Shown piece by piece: positions 46,251 through 56,247 of a stretch of DNA of 64,000 nt. The position numbers and the translations under genes were made by a program. How positions within the stretch are numbered: position 1 is the stretch's first letter; every line of letters starts with the position of its first letter. The stretch is from Nonomuraea glycinis. Lineage in GTDB: Bacteria > Actinomycetota > Actinomycetes > Streptosporangiales > Streptosporangiaceae. The notes under the pieces are model-generated. The model was not told the DNA's origin and did no database searches. It was given only the letters and a program-made list of their open reading frames with translations. The stretch covers positions 1 through 64,000 of the forward strand of contig NZ_BMNK01000006.1 in assembly GCF_014646515.1 (NCBI RefSeq). Direction: 5' to 3'.

Positions 46251-47313
46251 GCTGGCCGCCACCGTCACCGGGTTCGTCAGGACGCTGCGGGCCGCAGGGG
46301 TGGCCGCCGACCATGCCAGGGCGCAGAACCTCCTGCTGGCGCTCGACCACCTCGATGTGACCGTGCCGGACGAGGTCTACTGGGCCGGCCGGCTGACCCT
46401 CTGCGCGGGCCCCGACGACCTGCCCCGCTACGACCGGTGCTTCGCCGCCTACTTCAGCGGTGCGAAGGCGGCGCTGCGCCGTACCGCGACGACGTCCGTG
46501 ACCCGGCACACCGTCGCAGCCGCGGACGGCGAGCGGCACGAGGAGGGGGAGGTGGCGCCCGCCACCGCCAGCCGGACCGAGGTCCTGCGCCATCGGGACG
46601 TGGCCCGGCTGACCGAGGCCGAGCGGGCCGAGGTGCACCGGATGCTGTCGATGCTCAGCGGCGGCCGCGCCACCAGGCGGTCACGACGCCACCGGCGCGC
46701 GCACCGGGGGCCGCTGGACCCGTCGCGCACCGTCCGCGAGGCGCTCAGGAAGGGCGAGGTGGCCAGGCTGCTGCACCGCCGGCACACCACCAGGCCGCGC
46801 CGGGTGGTGCTGTTCGTGGACGTCAGCGGCTCGATGGCGGCGTACGCCGAGACGTTGCTGCGTTTCGCGCACGCCCTGGTCAGGAGCGAGCCGCGGGCCA
46901 CCGAGGTCTACTCGATCGGCACCAGGCTCACCTCGATCACCGGCGAGTTGCGCCACCGCGACCCCGGCACCGCGCTCACCGAGGTCTCGCGGGCGATCCC
47001 GGACTGGAGCGGCGGCACCAGGCTGGGGGAGGAGCTCAGGGAGTTCCTCGTCCGGCACAGCGCGCGCGGGGCGATCGTGGTGATCGCCTCCGACGGCTGG
47101 GAACGCGGGGACCCGGAGCTGCTCGGCACCCAACTGGCCAGACTGGCCAGGCAGGCGCACCGGGTGATCTGGGCCAACCCGCACAAGGGTTACGAGGACT
47201 ACCAGCCGCTCACCGGCGGCATGCGGGCCGCACTGCCGCATCTCGACGATCTGGTCGCCGGGCACAGCCTGGCCGCCTATGAGGAACTCAGCGAAAGGCT
47301 CGCACATGCGTGA
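46243..47313 (+). CDS. VWA-domain protein, CoxE-like
   Basis: A 356-residue protein with an N-terminal helical region, a basic linker (RATRRSRRHRRAHRG) and a C-terminal von Willebrand A domain. Its MIDAS motif DVSGSMA (about residues 192-198) is intact, with the later ASDGWERGD acidic position. CoxE-type proteins work with the preceding AAA+ ATPase. The GTG at 46243 overlaps that gene, and the stop overlaps the XdhC-like start. Confidence 0.87.
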   Translation: MDELAATVTGFVRTLRAAGVAADHARAQNLLLALDHLDVTVPDEVYWAGRLTLCAGPDDLPRYDRCFAAYFSGAKAALRRTATTSVTRHTVAAADGERHEEGEVAPATASRTEVLRHRDVARLTEAERAEVHRMLSMLSGGRATRRSRRHRRAHRGPLDPSRTVREALRKGEVARLLHRRHTTRPRRVVLFVDVSGSMAAYAETLLRFAHALVRSEPRATEVYSIGTRLTSITGELRHRDPGTALTEVSRAIPDWSGGTRLGEELREFLVRHSARGAIVVIASDGWERGDPELLGTQLARLARQAHRVIWANPHKGYEDYQPLTGGMRAALPHLDDLVAGHSLAAYEELSERLAHA

Positions 47314-48397
47314 CGTACTGCCAGAGATCATGCGCTGGTGGAGGGCGGGGGTGCCGTTCGGGCTCGCGACGGTGGTGAGCACGTTCAGCAGCGCGCCCCG
47401 TCAGCCGGGCGCGGCCATGGCGGTGCACGGCGACGAGGTGGTCGGCAGCGTGTCCGGCGGGTGCGTGGAGGGCGCGGTGTTCGAGCTCGCCACCGCGATC
47501 GACACGCCCGTCCTGCAGAGGTACGGGGTCAGCGACGACGACGCGTTCGCCGTCGGGCTCACCTGCGGCGGCATCATCGACATCTTCGTGGCGCCGATCT
47601 CCCAGGAGACCTTCCCCGAGCTGAGGGAGATCGCGGCGTCGGTGGACTCGCGAGAGCCGGTCGCCGTCGCCACCGTGCTGTCCGGGCCCGGCCGGGTGGG
47701 CGCCCGCCGGGTCATCTGGCCCGACCGGGCCTCCGGCACGCTCGGCCCGCAGCGGCTGGACGACGCCGTGGACGACGACGTGCGCGGCATGCTGGCCCAG
47801 GGCCTGACCGGCATCCGGCGCTACGGCGCGGAGGGCGAGCGGCGGCTGGACGACCTGTCGGTGTTCGTGCAGTCCCTCGCGCCGCCGCCCCGGATGCTGG
47901 TGTTCGGCGCGATCGACTTCGCCGCCGCCGTGGCCAGGGTGGGCAAGTTCCTCGGCTACTACGTCACCGTCTGCGACGCCCGGCCCGTCTTCGCCACCCG
48001 CAAGCGCTTCCCCGAGGCCGACGAGGTGGTGGTGAAGTGGCCGCACGACTATTTGGCCACGCAGGAGGTGGACGAGCGTACGGTGATCTGCGTGCTGACC
48101 CATGACCCGAAGTTCGACGTGCCGCTGCTGGAGGTGGCGCTGCGTACCGACGCCGGCTATGTGGGCGCGATGGGCTCGCGCCGCACCCACGAGGACCGGC
48201 TGGCGCGGCTGCGCGAGGCGGGGCTGACGGAGGAGGAGCTGGCCCGGCTGCACTCGCCCATCGGCCTCGACCTCGGCGCCCGCACCCCGGAGGAGACGGC
48301 CGTGGCGATCGCCGCCGAGCTGATCCAGATCCGCTGGGGCGGCTCGGGACGGCCGCTGACCGACACCGAGGGCCGCATCCATCACGAGGCGCCATGA
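47306..48397 (+). CDS. XdhC/CoxI-family molybdenum-cofactor maturation protein
   Basis: A 363-residue protein with the N-terminal XdhC_CoxI domain (SSAPRQPGAAMAVHGDEVVG and VSGGCVEGAVFE with its Cys, near residues 28-62) and a C-terminal Rossmann domain (LVFGAIDFAAAVARV, GAMGSRRTHEDRL). XdhC proteins bind molybdenum cofactor and help load it, often sulfurated, into hydroxylases such as xanthine or CO dehydrogenase. It overlaps the genes on both sides. Confidence 0.9.
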   Translation: MRDVLPEIMRWWRAGVPFGLATVVSTFSSAPRQPGAAMAVHGDEVVGSVSGGCVEGAVFELATAIDTPVLQRYGVSDDDAFAVGLTCGGIIDIFVAPISQETFPELREIAASVDSREPVAVATVLSGPGRVGARRVIWPDRASGTLGPQRLDDAVDDDVRGMLAQGLTGIRRYGAEGERRLDDLSVFVQSLAPPPRMLVFGAIDFAAAVARVGKFLGYYVTVCDARPVFATRKRFPEADEVVVKWPHDYLATQEVDERTVICVLTHDPKFDVPLLEVALRTDAGYVGAMGSRRTHEDRLARLREAGLTEEELARLHSPIGLDLGARTPEETAVAIAAELIQIRWGGSGRPLTDTEGRIHHEAP

Positions 48398-48954
48398 GAC
48401 GCTCACGGGTCGCCGGACTGCTGCTCGCGGCCGGCCAGGGCGCCCGGCTCGGCAGGCCCAAGGCGCTGCTGGAGCACCAGGGGGAGCGGCTGGTCGATCG
48501 CGGCGTGCGACTGCTGGAGGAGGGCGGCTGCCATCCCGTGGTGGTCGTGCTGGGCGCCGCCACGCCGCAGGTGCGCCGCGCGGTGACCGTACAGAATCCT
48601 GACTGGGCGTCCGGGATGGGGTCGTCCCTGCGAGTCGGCCTGGCGGCGGTGCCCGCCGAGGCGGAGGCGGTGGTGATCGCGCTGGTGGACCAGCCGTTCG
48701 TGCGGCCGGAGGGGGTCCGCGCGCTGATCGACTCCGGCGCCGAGGTGGCGGTCGCGACCTACGACGGCAGGCGCAGGAACCCGGTGCTCATCGATCGCCG
48801 CCACTTCGCCGAGGTGGCGGCTCTGGCGCGCGGCGACGTGGGGGCGCGGCCGTTCCTCGCCTCCCGTCCTGAGCTGGTCACCGAGGTGGCGTGCCCCGGC
48901 GACCCGACCGACATCGACACGCTGGAGGACCTCCGCCTGCTAGAAGCGGAGTGA
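48394..48954 (+). CDS. MobA-like NTP transferase (MocA-type)
   Basis: A 186-residue nucleotidyltransferase with LLLAAGQGARLGRPKALL near the N-terminus, SGMGSSLRVGL and ALVDQPFV. This resembles MocA, which makes molybdopterin cytosine dinucleotide for hydroxylases, rather than guanylylating MobA. The ATG overlaps the XdhC-like stop by 4 bp. The four-gene unit ends here, and its last 15 bases overlap the convergent next gene. Confidence 0.87.
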   Translation: MRRSRVAGLLLAAGQGARLGRPKALLEHQGERLVDRGVRLLEEGGCHPVVVVLGAATPQVRRAVTVQNPDWASGMGSSLRVGLAAVPAEAEAVVIALVDQPFVRPEGVRALIDSGAEVAVATYDGRRRNPVLIDRRHFAEVAALARGDVGARPFLASRPELVTEVACPGDPTDIDTLEDLRLLEAE

Positions 48955-49827
48955 GGCGACGGCGGCCCGGTGGTCGCTGCCCGTCGCCGGAGCCACTCCC
49001 GCCTCGGTCGCCGTCATCCCGCGGAACAGGATGTGGTCGGGCCTGGTGATGGGGAACTCGGCCGGCCAGGTGAAGCCGAACCCGTCGCCGGCCGCCGCCT
49101 GCGCGTCGGTCAGCGGCGGCGTCAGCCCGCGCATGCCGCGGTCGGTGGTGGCGGTGTTGAGGTCGCCGAGCAGCAGGACACGCTCGCTGGTGTCCGCGTC
49201 GATGAGCTTGCGCGCCTGGGCCAGCGAGGTGTCCCGGGAGTCGGTGTGCCCGGGGCGCGCCGAGGCCAGGTGCATCACGTAGACGGTCACCTCGCCCTTC
49301 GGCGTGGTCACCACCGCCCGCAGCGCCCGCACCCAGCCCATGCCGACGTCCAGCGGCTTGCGCTTGGAGATCGGATAGCGGCTCCACAGCCCGACCGTGC
49401 TGACGGCGTAGCGGTGCTTGAACGTCCGGTTGAGCTGCTTGGCCGCCGGGCCGCCGGGGGTGAGCTCCTGGGCGGCCAGCAGGTCCAGGTCGTCGGCGAT
49501 GGCCCGCACCGCCTCGCCGGAGGCGTTGTTGCGCACGCCCACGTTCACGGTGCCGACCGCCAGGTCGCTGGGCCCGCCGGGCGGCGACTGGACCAGCGTG
49601 GAGCCGAACATCACCGCCCACACCACCCCCGGCACCAGCGCGGCGGCCGTGGCCACCGCCGAACGGGCCAGGGCGGCGGCGACCAGCAGGAGCGGAACGA
49701 TCCAGCCGAGCCACGGCAGCACGCTCTCCACGATCGCGGTGAAGCCCCCCAGGACCGGGATGAGCCGGTGGCCCGCCAGCACCACGGCCACCACGGCGGA
49801 CACCACGACGACGATCCCTCTCAGCAC
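48940..49827 (-). CDS. Membrane-anchored endonuclease/exonuclease/phosphatase-family protein
   Basis: A 295-residue protein with two or three N-terminal membrane helices (about residues 3-22, 33-52 and 58-78) and an extracytoplasmic EEP domain. The metal-dependent motifs are visible: VGTVNVGVRNNA, AAQELTPGG (catalytic Glu), LLGDLNT, DHILF and the C-terminal GSDHRAAVASL. Members cleave nucleic acids, phospholipids or phosphoinositides; substrate unknown. Its 3' end overlaps the MocA-like gene by 15 bp on the opposite strand. Confidence 0.85.
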   Translation of the reverse strand: MLRGIVVVVSAVVAVVLAGHRLIPVLGGFTAIVESVLPWLGWIVPLLLVAAALARSAVATAAALVPGVVWAVMFGSTLVQSPPGGPSDLAVGTVNVGVRNNASGEAVRAIADDLDLLAAQELTPGGPAAKQLNRTFKHRYAVSTVGLWSRYPISKRKPLDVGMGWVRALRAVVTTPKGEVTVYVMHLASARPGHTDSRDTSLAQARKLIDADTSERVLLLGDLNTATTDRGMRGLTPPLTDAQAAAGDGFGFTWPAEFPITRPDHILFRGMTATEAGVAPATGSDHRAAVASLRF

Positions 49828-49920
49828 GTGACCAAGCTAGTGGCTCACTGGCCGAACAGCCGACACGCTAACCTTTCTGGCATCGCAACGGAACAACATT
49901 CGGTTCAGCGGGAGTCCAGT

Positions 49921-50961
49921 ATGCGCATCGGTATGACACTCAACTACGCGGGCGGATTCAAGGAGACGGTCACCGAACTGGCCGACTACGAGAAGGCCGG
50001 CCTGGACATCGTGTTCGTGGCCGAGGCGTACAGCTTCGACGCCGTCAGCCAGATGGGCTACATCGCGGCCAGGACCGAGCGCCTGCAGATCGCCTCCGGC
50101 ATCCTGCCGATCTACTCGCGCACGCCGACCCTGCTGGCGATGACCGCCGCCGGCCTGGACTACGTCTCCGACGGGCGGTTCACGCTGGGTCTGGGCGCAT
50201 CGGGCCCGCAGGTGATCGAGGGCTTCCACGGCGTTCCGTACACCGCGCCGCTGGGCCGTACCAGAGAGGTCATCGAGATCTGCCGGCAGGTATGGCGGCG
50301 CGAGCGCGTGCAGTACGAGGGCAAGCACTACACGCTGCCGCTGCCCCAGGGGCAGGGCACCGGCCTCGGCAAGCCGCTCAAACTGATCAACCACCCGGTA
50401 CGGTCCCGCATCCCGATCGTGGTCGCGGCCATCGGCCCCAAGAACGTCGAGCAGACCGCGGAGCTGGCCGAAGGCTGGGAGCCGATCTTCTACATGCCGG
50501 AGAAGGCCGCCGACGTGTGGGGGGCGTCGCTGGCCGCGGGCAAGGCCAGGCGGGACCCGGAGCTGGGCGAGCTGGACGTGATCGCGCAGGCCGGCCTGGC
50601 GATCGGTGACGACGTGCGCGGGCTGCTGGAGTTCGGCAGGCCGATGGCGGCGCTCTACATCGGCGGCATGGGCGCCAAGGGCAAGAACTTCTACAACGAC
50701 CTGGCCAGGCGCTACGGCTATGAGAAGGAGGCCGAGCGGATCCAGGAGCTCTACCTCGACGGGAAGAAGGAGGAGGCGGCGGCGCTCGTGCCGACCGAGC
50801 TGCTGGAGTCGATGGCGCTGATCGGCAGCGAGGGGTTCGTGCGCGACCGGGTGGCGGCGCTGAAGGAGTCGGGCGTCACCACGCTCAACGTGAGCCCGCT
50901 CGGCACGACGCACGAGGAGCGGGTGCGGCTGATCGAGACCATCAGGGAGATCGCCGGCTGA
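49921..50961 (+). CDS. LLM-class F420-dependent oxidoreductase
   Basis: A 346-residue luciferase-like TIM-barrel protein. Seen: MRIGMTLNYAGGF, VFVAEAYSFDA, the ASGILPIYSRTPTLLAMTAA block and GRFTLGLGASGPQVIEGFHG, all typical of the F420-dependent class common in actinomycetes. The flavin-type cofactor assignment is from family pattern; substrate unknown. The ATG at 49921 is preceded by GGGAG. A strong terminator follows at 51119. Confidence 0.87.
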   Translation: MRIGMTLNYAGGFKETVTELADYEKAGLDIVFVAEAYSFDAVSQMGYIAARTERLQIASGILPIYSRTPTLLAMTAAGLDYVSDGRFTLGLGASGPQVIEGFHGVPYTAPLGRTREVIEICRQVWRRERVQYEGKHYTLPLPQGQGTGLGKPLKLINHPVRSRIPIVVAAIGPKNVEQTAELAEGWEPIFYMPEKAADVWGASLAAGKARRDPELGELDVIAQAGLAIGDDVRGLLEFGRPMAALYIGGMGAKGKNFYNDLARRYGYEKEAERIQELYLDGKKEEAAALVPTELLESMALIGSEGFVRDRVAALKESGVTTLNVSPLGTTHEERVRLIETIREIAG

Positions 50962-51118
50962 CCGCGGGAATGTTCGGCCGCGTGCCTTGGTTATCTCACC
51001 TGTGACCGGTGCGACCAGTGTCCCAGGGCCTCACCTATCGCCTTCGCGGAATACCGTCCGGCTGGAGCCGCGTTGTGCCTTTCGCCGTTAGGCGACCTGC
51101 GCACCGGCACGCACACGT

Positions 51119-51156
51119 CGAAACGCCCGCTCTCCTCCGGGAGGGCGGGCGTTTCG
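51119..51156 (+). terminator. 12-bp hairpin terminator
   Basis: CGAAACGCCCGC (51119-51130) pairs perfectly with 51145-51156, with an inner stem CTCC/GGAG. It lies in the gene-free 50962-51248 stretch, about 160 bp past the LLM gene. Confidence 0.75.
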
Positions 51157-51248
51157 GCGTTCCGGTGCCCCGGTCTCAGGGGCGGTGCGAGGGCCGGTGG
51201 CTCTATGGTGGGTCGAAACCTGATGATTGTTTACGTATTGGCGGAGAT

Positions 51249-52670
<1,422 letters not shown>

Positions 52671-52740
52671 AAGATCACACTTCGGACGTGGCGTGGGTCG
52701 CACATAGTGACAGGGTTGGCGATACACGTACATTGGCGAA

Positions 52741-53778
52741 ATGACGGTCAATTACCAGGAACGGCGGGCGCGCCTCGCGGCCATGCTGCCCGCGTACGAG
52801 GTCGACGCGATGCTGGTCACCTCGGGCGTCAACGTGCGCTATCTCACCGGGCTGGCCAGCTCCAACGCCGCCGTCCTGGTCGGGGCGGACGGGTCGGCGC
52901 TGCTCGTGACCGACAACCGCTACATCGACAAGACGCGCGGGCTGGACGTCGAGGCCGTGGAGGCGTCCGACGTGGCGAGCCGGCTGGCCGTGCCCGGCGT
53001 CGGCATCGAGGCGGCGAGCATGAGCGTGGCCACCTTCAACCGGCTGGGCGGGGGGCTGGTGCCGCTGGAGCCCCTGGTGGAGCGGCTCAGGATGGTGAAG
53101 GACGACGACGAGCTGGAGCTGGTCCGCACGGCCTGCGCGATCACTGACCAGGCATTCGCCGATATTTCGCGAAATATCCGGCCAGGTGTCACGGAGCGGG
53201 ACCTCGCCCGCCTCCTCGACGCCCGGATGATCGAGCTCGGCGCCGACAAGCCCGGCTTCGAGACCATCGTCGCCGCCGGCGAGAACGGCGCCATCCCGCA
53301 CCACGCCCCCACCGACAGGGAGCTGCGCTCCGGCGATCTGGTCACCATGGACTTCGGCGCCCTCTACCAGGGCTATCACGCCGACATGACGCGCACCGTC
53401 TGCCTGGGCCGGCCCGCGGACTGGCAGCGGGAGATCTACGACCTGGTCGCCGAGGCGCAGCGGGCGGGCTGCCAGGCGGTCCTGCCGGGCGTACCGGCCC
53501 AGCAGGTGGACCTGGCCTCGCGCTCCATCATCATGGCGGCCGGTCACGGCGACCGTTTCCGGCACGGGCTCGGCCACGGAGTGGGCCTGGAGATCCACGA
53601 GGACCCGTTCCTGGGCCCGTCCCGTACAGGTAGACTTGAGGACCGAGTTCCGATCACCGTCGAGCCGGGGGTCTATCTTCCGGGCCGGGGCGGCGTTCGC
53701 ATCGAGGACACTCTCGTGACACGTGGGAGCGGGGCGGAACTTTTCACCAAGACGACCAAGGAGCTGCTCGTTCTTTGA
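52741..53778 (+). CDS. pepQ: Xaa-Pro peptidase (M24 family, PepQ-like)
   Basis: A 345-residue pita-bread metallopeptidase. It has an N-terminal creatinase-like domain and a C-terminal catalytic domain whose five metal ligands are visible: TMDFGALYQGYHADMTRT (two Asp), RHGLGHGVGLEIHE (His), TVEPGVYLPG (Glu) and RIEDTLV (Glu). TACATT lies 6 nt before the ATG at 52741, suggesting a leaderless mRNA. The order pepQ-efp-nusB is the conserved actinomycete one. Confidence 0.93.
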   Translation: MTVNYQERRARLAAMLPAYEVDAMLVTSGVNVRYLTGLASSNAAVLVGADGSALLVTDNRYIDKTRGLDVEAVEASDVASRLAVPGVGIEAASMSVATFNRLGGGLVPLEPLVERLRMVKDDDELELVRTACAITDQAFADISRNIRPGVTERDLARLLDARMIELGADKPGFETIVAAGENGAIPHHAPTDRELRSGDLVTMDFGALYQGYHADMTRTVCLGRPADWQREIYDLVAEAQRAGCQAVLPGVPAQQVDLASRSIIMAAGHGDRFRHGLGHGVGLEIHEDPFLGPSRTGRLEDRVPITVEPGVYLPGRGGVRIEDTLVTRGSGAELFTKTTKELLVL

Positions 53779-53802
53779 GCGGCCACACGCGGGAGAGAAC
53801 GA

Positions 53803-54363
53803 GTGGCGACGACCAACGACCTCAAGAACGGCATGGTGCTGAAGCTCGACGGTGGTGAGCTCTGGGCCGTCGTGGAGTTCCAGCACGTCAAGCCGGGCAA
53901 GGGCGGCGCGTTCGTGCGCACCAAGCTCAAGAACGTGCTCTCCGGCAAGGTCGTCGACAAGACCTTCAACGCCGGAGTGAAAGTCGACGTGGCCAACGTC
54001 GACAAGCGCGAGATGCAGTATTCGTACAAGGACGGCGACGACTTCGTGTTCATGGACACCGAGACCTACGACATGGTCAACGTGCCCGCCCTCACGGTCG
54101 GTGACGCCGCCAACTACATGCTCGAGAACACCCTCGCCACGATCGCCTTCAACGAGGGCTCCGCACTCTACGTGGACCTGCCCGCCGCGGTCGAGCTGAC
54201 CATCGAGAACACCGAGCCCGGCCTGCAGGGCGACCGCTCCACCGGCGGCACCAAGCCCGCCACCCTGGAGACCGGCGCCGAGATCAAGGTGCCGCTCTTC
54301 ATCACCCCCGGCGAGCGGGTCAAGGTCGACACCCGCAGCGGCGAATACCTCGGCCGGGCCTGA
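53803..54363 (+). CDS. efp: Elongation factor P
   Basis: A 186-residue, three-domain EF-P that relieves ribosome stalling at polyproline. The tip loop reads KPGKGGAF with an unmodified-type Lys, and no modification enzyme is adjacent. The C-terminal signature is GERVKVDTRSGEYLGR. The GTG at 53803 follows GGGAGA. Confidence 0.97.
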   Translation: MATTNDLKNGMVLKLDGGELWAVVEFQHVKPGKGGAFVRTKLKNVLSGKVVDKTFNAGVKVDVANVDKREMQYSYKDGDDFVFMDTETYDMVNVPALTVGDAANYMLENTLATIAFNEGSALYVDLPAAVELTIENTEPGLQGDRSTGGTKPATLETGAEIKVPLFITPGERVKVDTRSGEYLGRA

Positions 54364-54364
54364 G

Positions 54365-54775
54365 GTGTCGGCACGCGGCAAAGCACGCAGGCGAGCGCTC
54401 GACATCCTCTTCGAAGCCGAGGCGCGCACCGAGGACCCGATCAAGATCCTCGGCGAGCGGGTGGAGCGCAAGGATCCTCCGGTGAACGAGTACACCTCGG
54501 CCATCGTCGAGGGCGTCGCCAGGCATGCCGCCCGCATCGACGAGCTGATCACCACCTACTCCGAGGGGTGGACGCTCGACCGGATGCCCGCCGTCGACCG
54601 TAATCTGCTGCGCGGCGGCACGTACGAGCTGCTGTGGATGCCCGACGTGCCCGAGGGCGTGGTCATCAGCGAGTGGGTGCACCTGGCCGCGGAGCTGTCG
54701 ACGGATGAGTCGCCGCAGTTCGTCAACGGTCTGCTGGCCCGCTTCAAGCAGCTCAAGCCCAGTCTGACGCTCTGA
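54365..54775 (+). CDS. nusB: Transcription antitermination factor NusB
   Basis: A 136-residue all-helical RNA-binding protein of the rRNA antitermination complex. Seen: ARRRALDILFEAEAR at the start, and DRMPAVDRNLLRGGTYELLW and the terminal ESPQFVNGLLARF-type segment. The GTG at 54365 is 1 bp past the efp stop. In Streptomyces nusB lies next to bldD; here they are 46 kb apart. Confidence 0.96.
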   Translation: MSARGKARRRALDILFEAEARTEDPIKILGERVERKDPPVNEYTSAIVEGVARHAARIDELITTYSEGWTLDRMPAVDRNLLRGGTYELLWMPDVPEGVVISEWVHLAAELSTDESPQFVNGLLARFKQLKPSLTL

Positions 54776-54814
54776 CGGCTCTGGCCGCTCTGATGGCGAC
54801 GGGCGCGCGGCCCC

Positions 54815-55198
54815 TCACCGCGCGCGCCGGATCGCCTGCTTGAACTCGGGACATTCCACCAGCGGGTCGTGCTCGCAGACGGCTGCGTGACGCAGGCTGT
54901 CACGCAGCCGGGTGAGCTGGTCGACGCGCTCGCTGACCTCGCGCTCCTTGGCCGCCATCCGCTCGCGCAGGACCGTGTCCGACGGGCCCGCGCGCAGGAA
55001 GGCGGCGATCTCCGCCAGGGTGAAGCCGGCGTCGCGGGCGCAGGTGATCAGGGTGAGCCGGCTCAGCGTCTCCGCCTGGTAGGCGCGGCGCAGGCCGTTG
55101 CGGCCGTCGGGGGTGATGAGGCCCTTGCGCTCGTAGAAGCGCAGGGCCGAAGGCGCCAGGCCGGACCGCTGGGACACCTCGGCGATGTCGAGCAACAT
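54815..55198 (-). CDS. MerR-family regulator
   Basis: A 127-residue regulator. It has an N-terminal MerR helix-turn-helix (LLDIAEVSQRSGLAPSALRFYERKGL), a dimerisation coil, and a C-terminal CEHDPLVECPEF with two Cys that could sense metal or redox state. The ATG at 55198 was chosen; a longer GTG reading would run through the operator. It is divergent from a metallo-hydrolase gene across 49 bp holding a perfect 20-bp palindrome. Confidence 0.87.
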   Translation of the reverse strand: MLLDIAEVSQRSGLAPSALRFYERKGLITPDGRNGLRRAYQAETLSRLTLITCARDAGFTLAEIAAFLRAGPSDTVLRERMAAKEREVSERVDQLTRLRDSLRHAAVCEHDPLVECPEFKQAIRRAR

Positions 55199-55212
55199 GT
55201 TCGCACTCCTTG

Positions 55213-55232
55213 ACTTGAACCGCGCTTCAAGT
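55213..55232. promoter_or_regulatory. MerR-type operator
   Basis: ACTTGAA-CCGCGC-TTCAAGT is a perfect palindrome in the divergent gap. TTGACT (55210-55215) overlaps its left arm as a candidate -35, so the site sits in the stretched-spacer position typical of MerR control. Confidence 0.7.
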
Positions 55233-55247
55233 CGCAGTCTAGTGCCC

Positions 55248-56036
55248 ATGAGAATCCATCACCTGAATCTCGGTTCGATGCGTGAGCTCGAATCGACCCG
55301 TGAGTTCGCTCCCGCGCCCGCCGTCTGCCACGCCCTGCTCATCGAGACCCCCGGCTCCGGGCTGGTGCTCGTGGAGAGCGGGCTCGGCGCGGACGACGTG
55401 GCGCGGCCCGGCGAGCTGCTCGACCCGGAGTGGGTGGCGCTGGTCGAGCCGGCGCTCGTACCCGCCGAGACCGCCGTCGAGCAGGTCGCCGCGCTCGGTC
55501 ACGACCCCGCTGACGTACGGCACATCGTGCTCACGCACCTGGACGTCGACCACAGCGGCGGGCTGCCCGACTTCCCGCACGCCAGTGTGCACGTCATGGA
55601 GGCCGAGCTGAAGGCCGCGCTGGAAGAGGGCCCGAGTCGCCGCTACCGGCCCGGTCACTGGGCGCACGGCCCCTCGTGGGTCACCTACCCGGCCGGTGCG
55701 GGGAGCGAGTGGTACGGGTTCGAGGGGGCGCTCCAGGTGGAGGGGGTGCAGCCGGAGATCCTGCTGATCCCGCTCGGCGGGCACACCCGAGGGCACGCCG
55801 GGGTGGCCGTCAAGCAGGGCGACGGGTGGCTGCTGCACGCGGGCGACGCGTACTTCTACCACCGGGAGCTCTCCCGCACCGACCCGCGGCCGCATCCGCT
55901 GCTCGACATCGTGCAGCTCGACTCCCAGGTGGACGCCGAGCTCCGGATCGCCAACCAGGCACGGCTTCGGGAGCTGCCGCAGGACGTGACGGTCATCTCC
56001 GCCCACGACCCGTGGGAACTGGCCCGCTACCTCTGA
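55248..56036 (+). CDS. MBL-fold metallo-hydrolase
   Basis: A 262-residue metallo-beta-lactamase-fold protein with the zinc motif THLDVDHSGGLPDF (about residues 94-107), GHTRGHAGV and HAGDAYFY, resembling AHL-lactonase/AttM-type hydrolases. Substrate unknown. Divergent from a MerR regulator and presumably induced by it. Confidence 0.88.
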   Translation: MRIHHLNLGSMRELESTREFAPAPAVCHALLIETPGSGLVLVESGLGADDVARPGELLDPEWVALVEPALVPAETAVEQVAALGHDPADVRHIVLTHLDVDHSGGLPDFPHASVHVMEAELKAALEEGPSRRYRPGHWAHGPSWVTYPAGAGSEWYGFEGALQVEGVQPEILLIPLGGHTRGHAGVAVKQGDGWLLHAGDAYFYHRELSRTDPRPHPLLDIVQLDSQVDAELRIANQARLRELPQDVTVISAHDPWELARYL

Positions 56037-56247
56037 CCGCCCGCCCCGCCGGCGGTCCTCGGGCCTGTAGGCCCTCGTGTCCTGGCGGGTCCTCGGGCTC
56101 GTAGGTTCCCCTGGTCGCCCTCTCCTTCAGGCTCGTTGGGTCCCTCGGTTCTCCGGGGTGTGAATTTGCCCTCGATGCGAGGGAGCGACGACCGTGTGCA
56201 CGGCGTAGGCTGGGCGCGTCCGTGGAGGAGAGGGAGGCGAGCCGACG

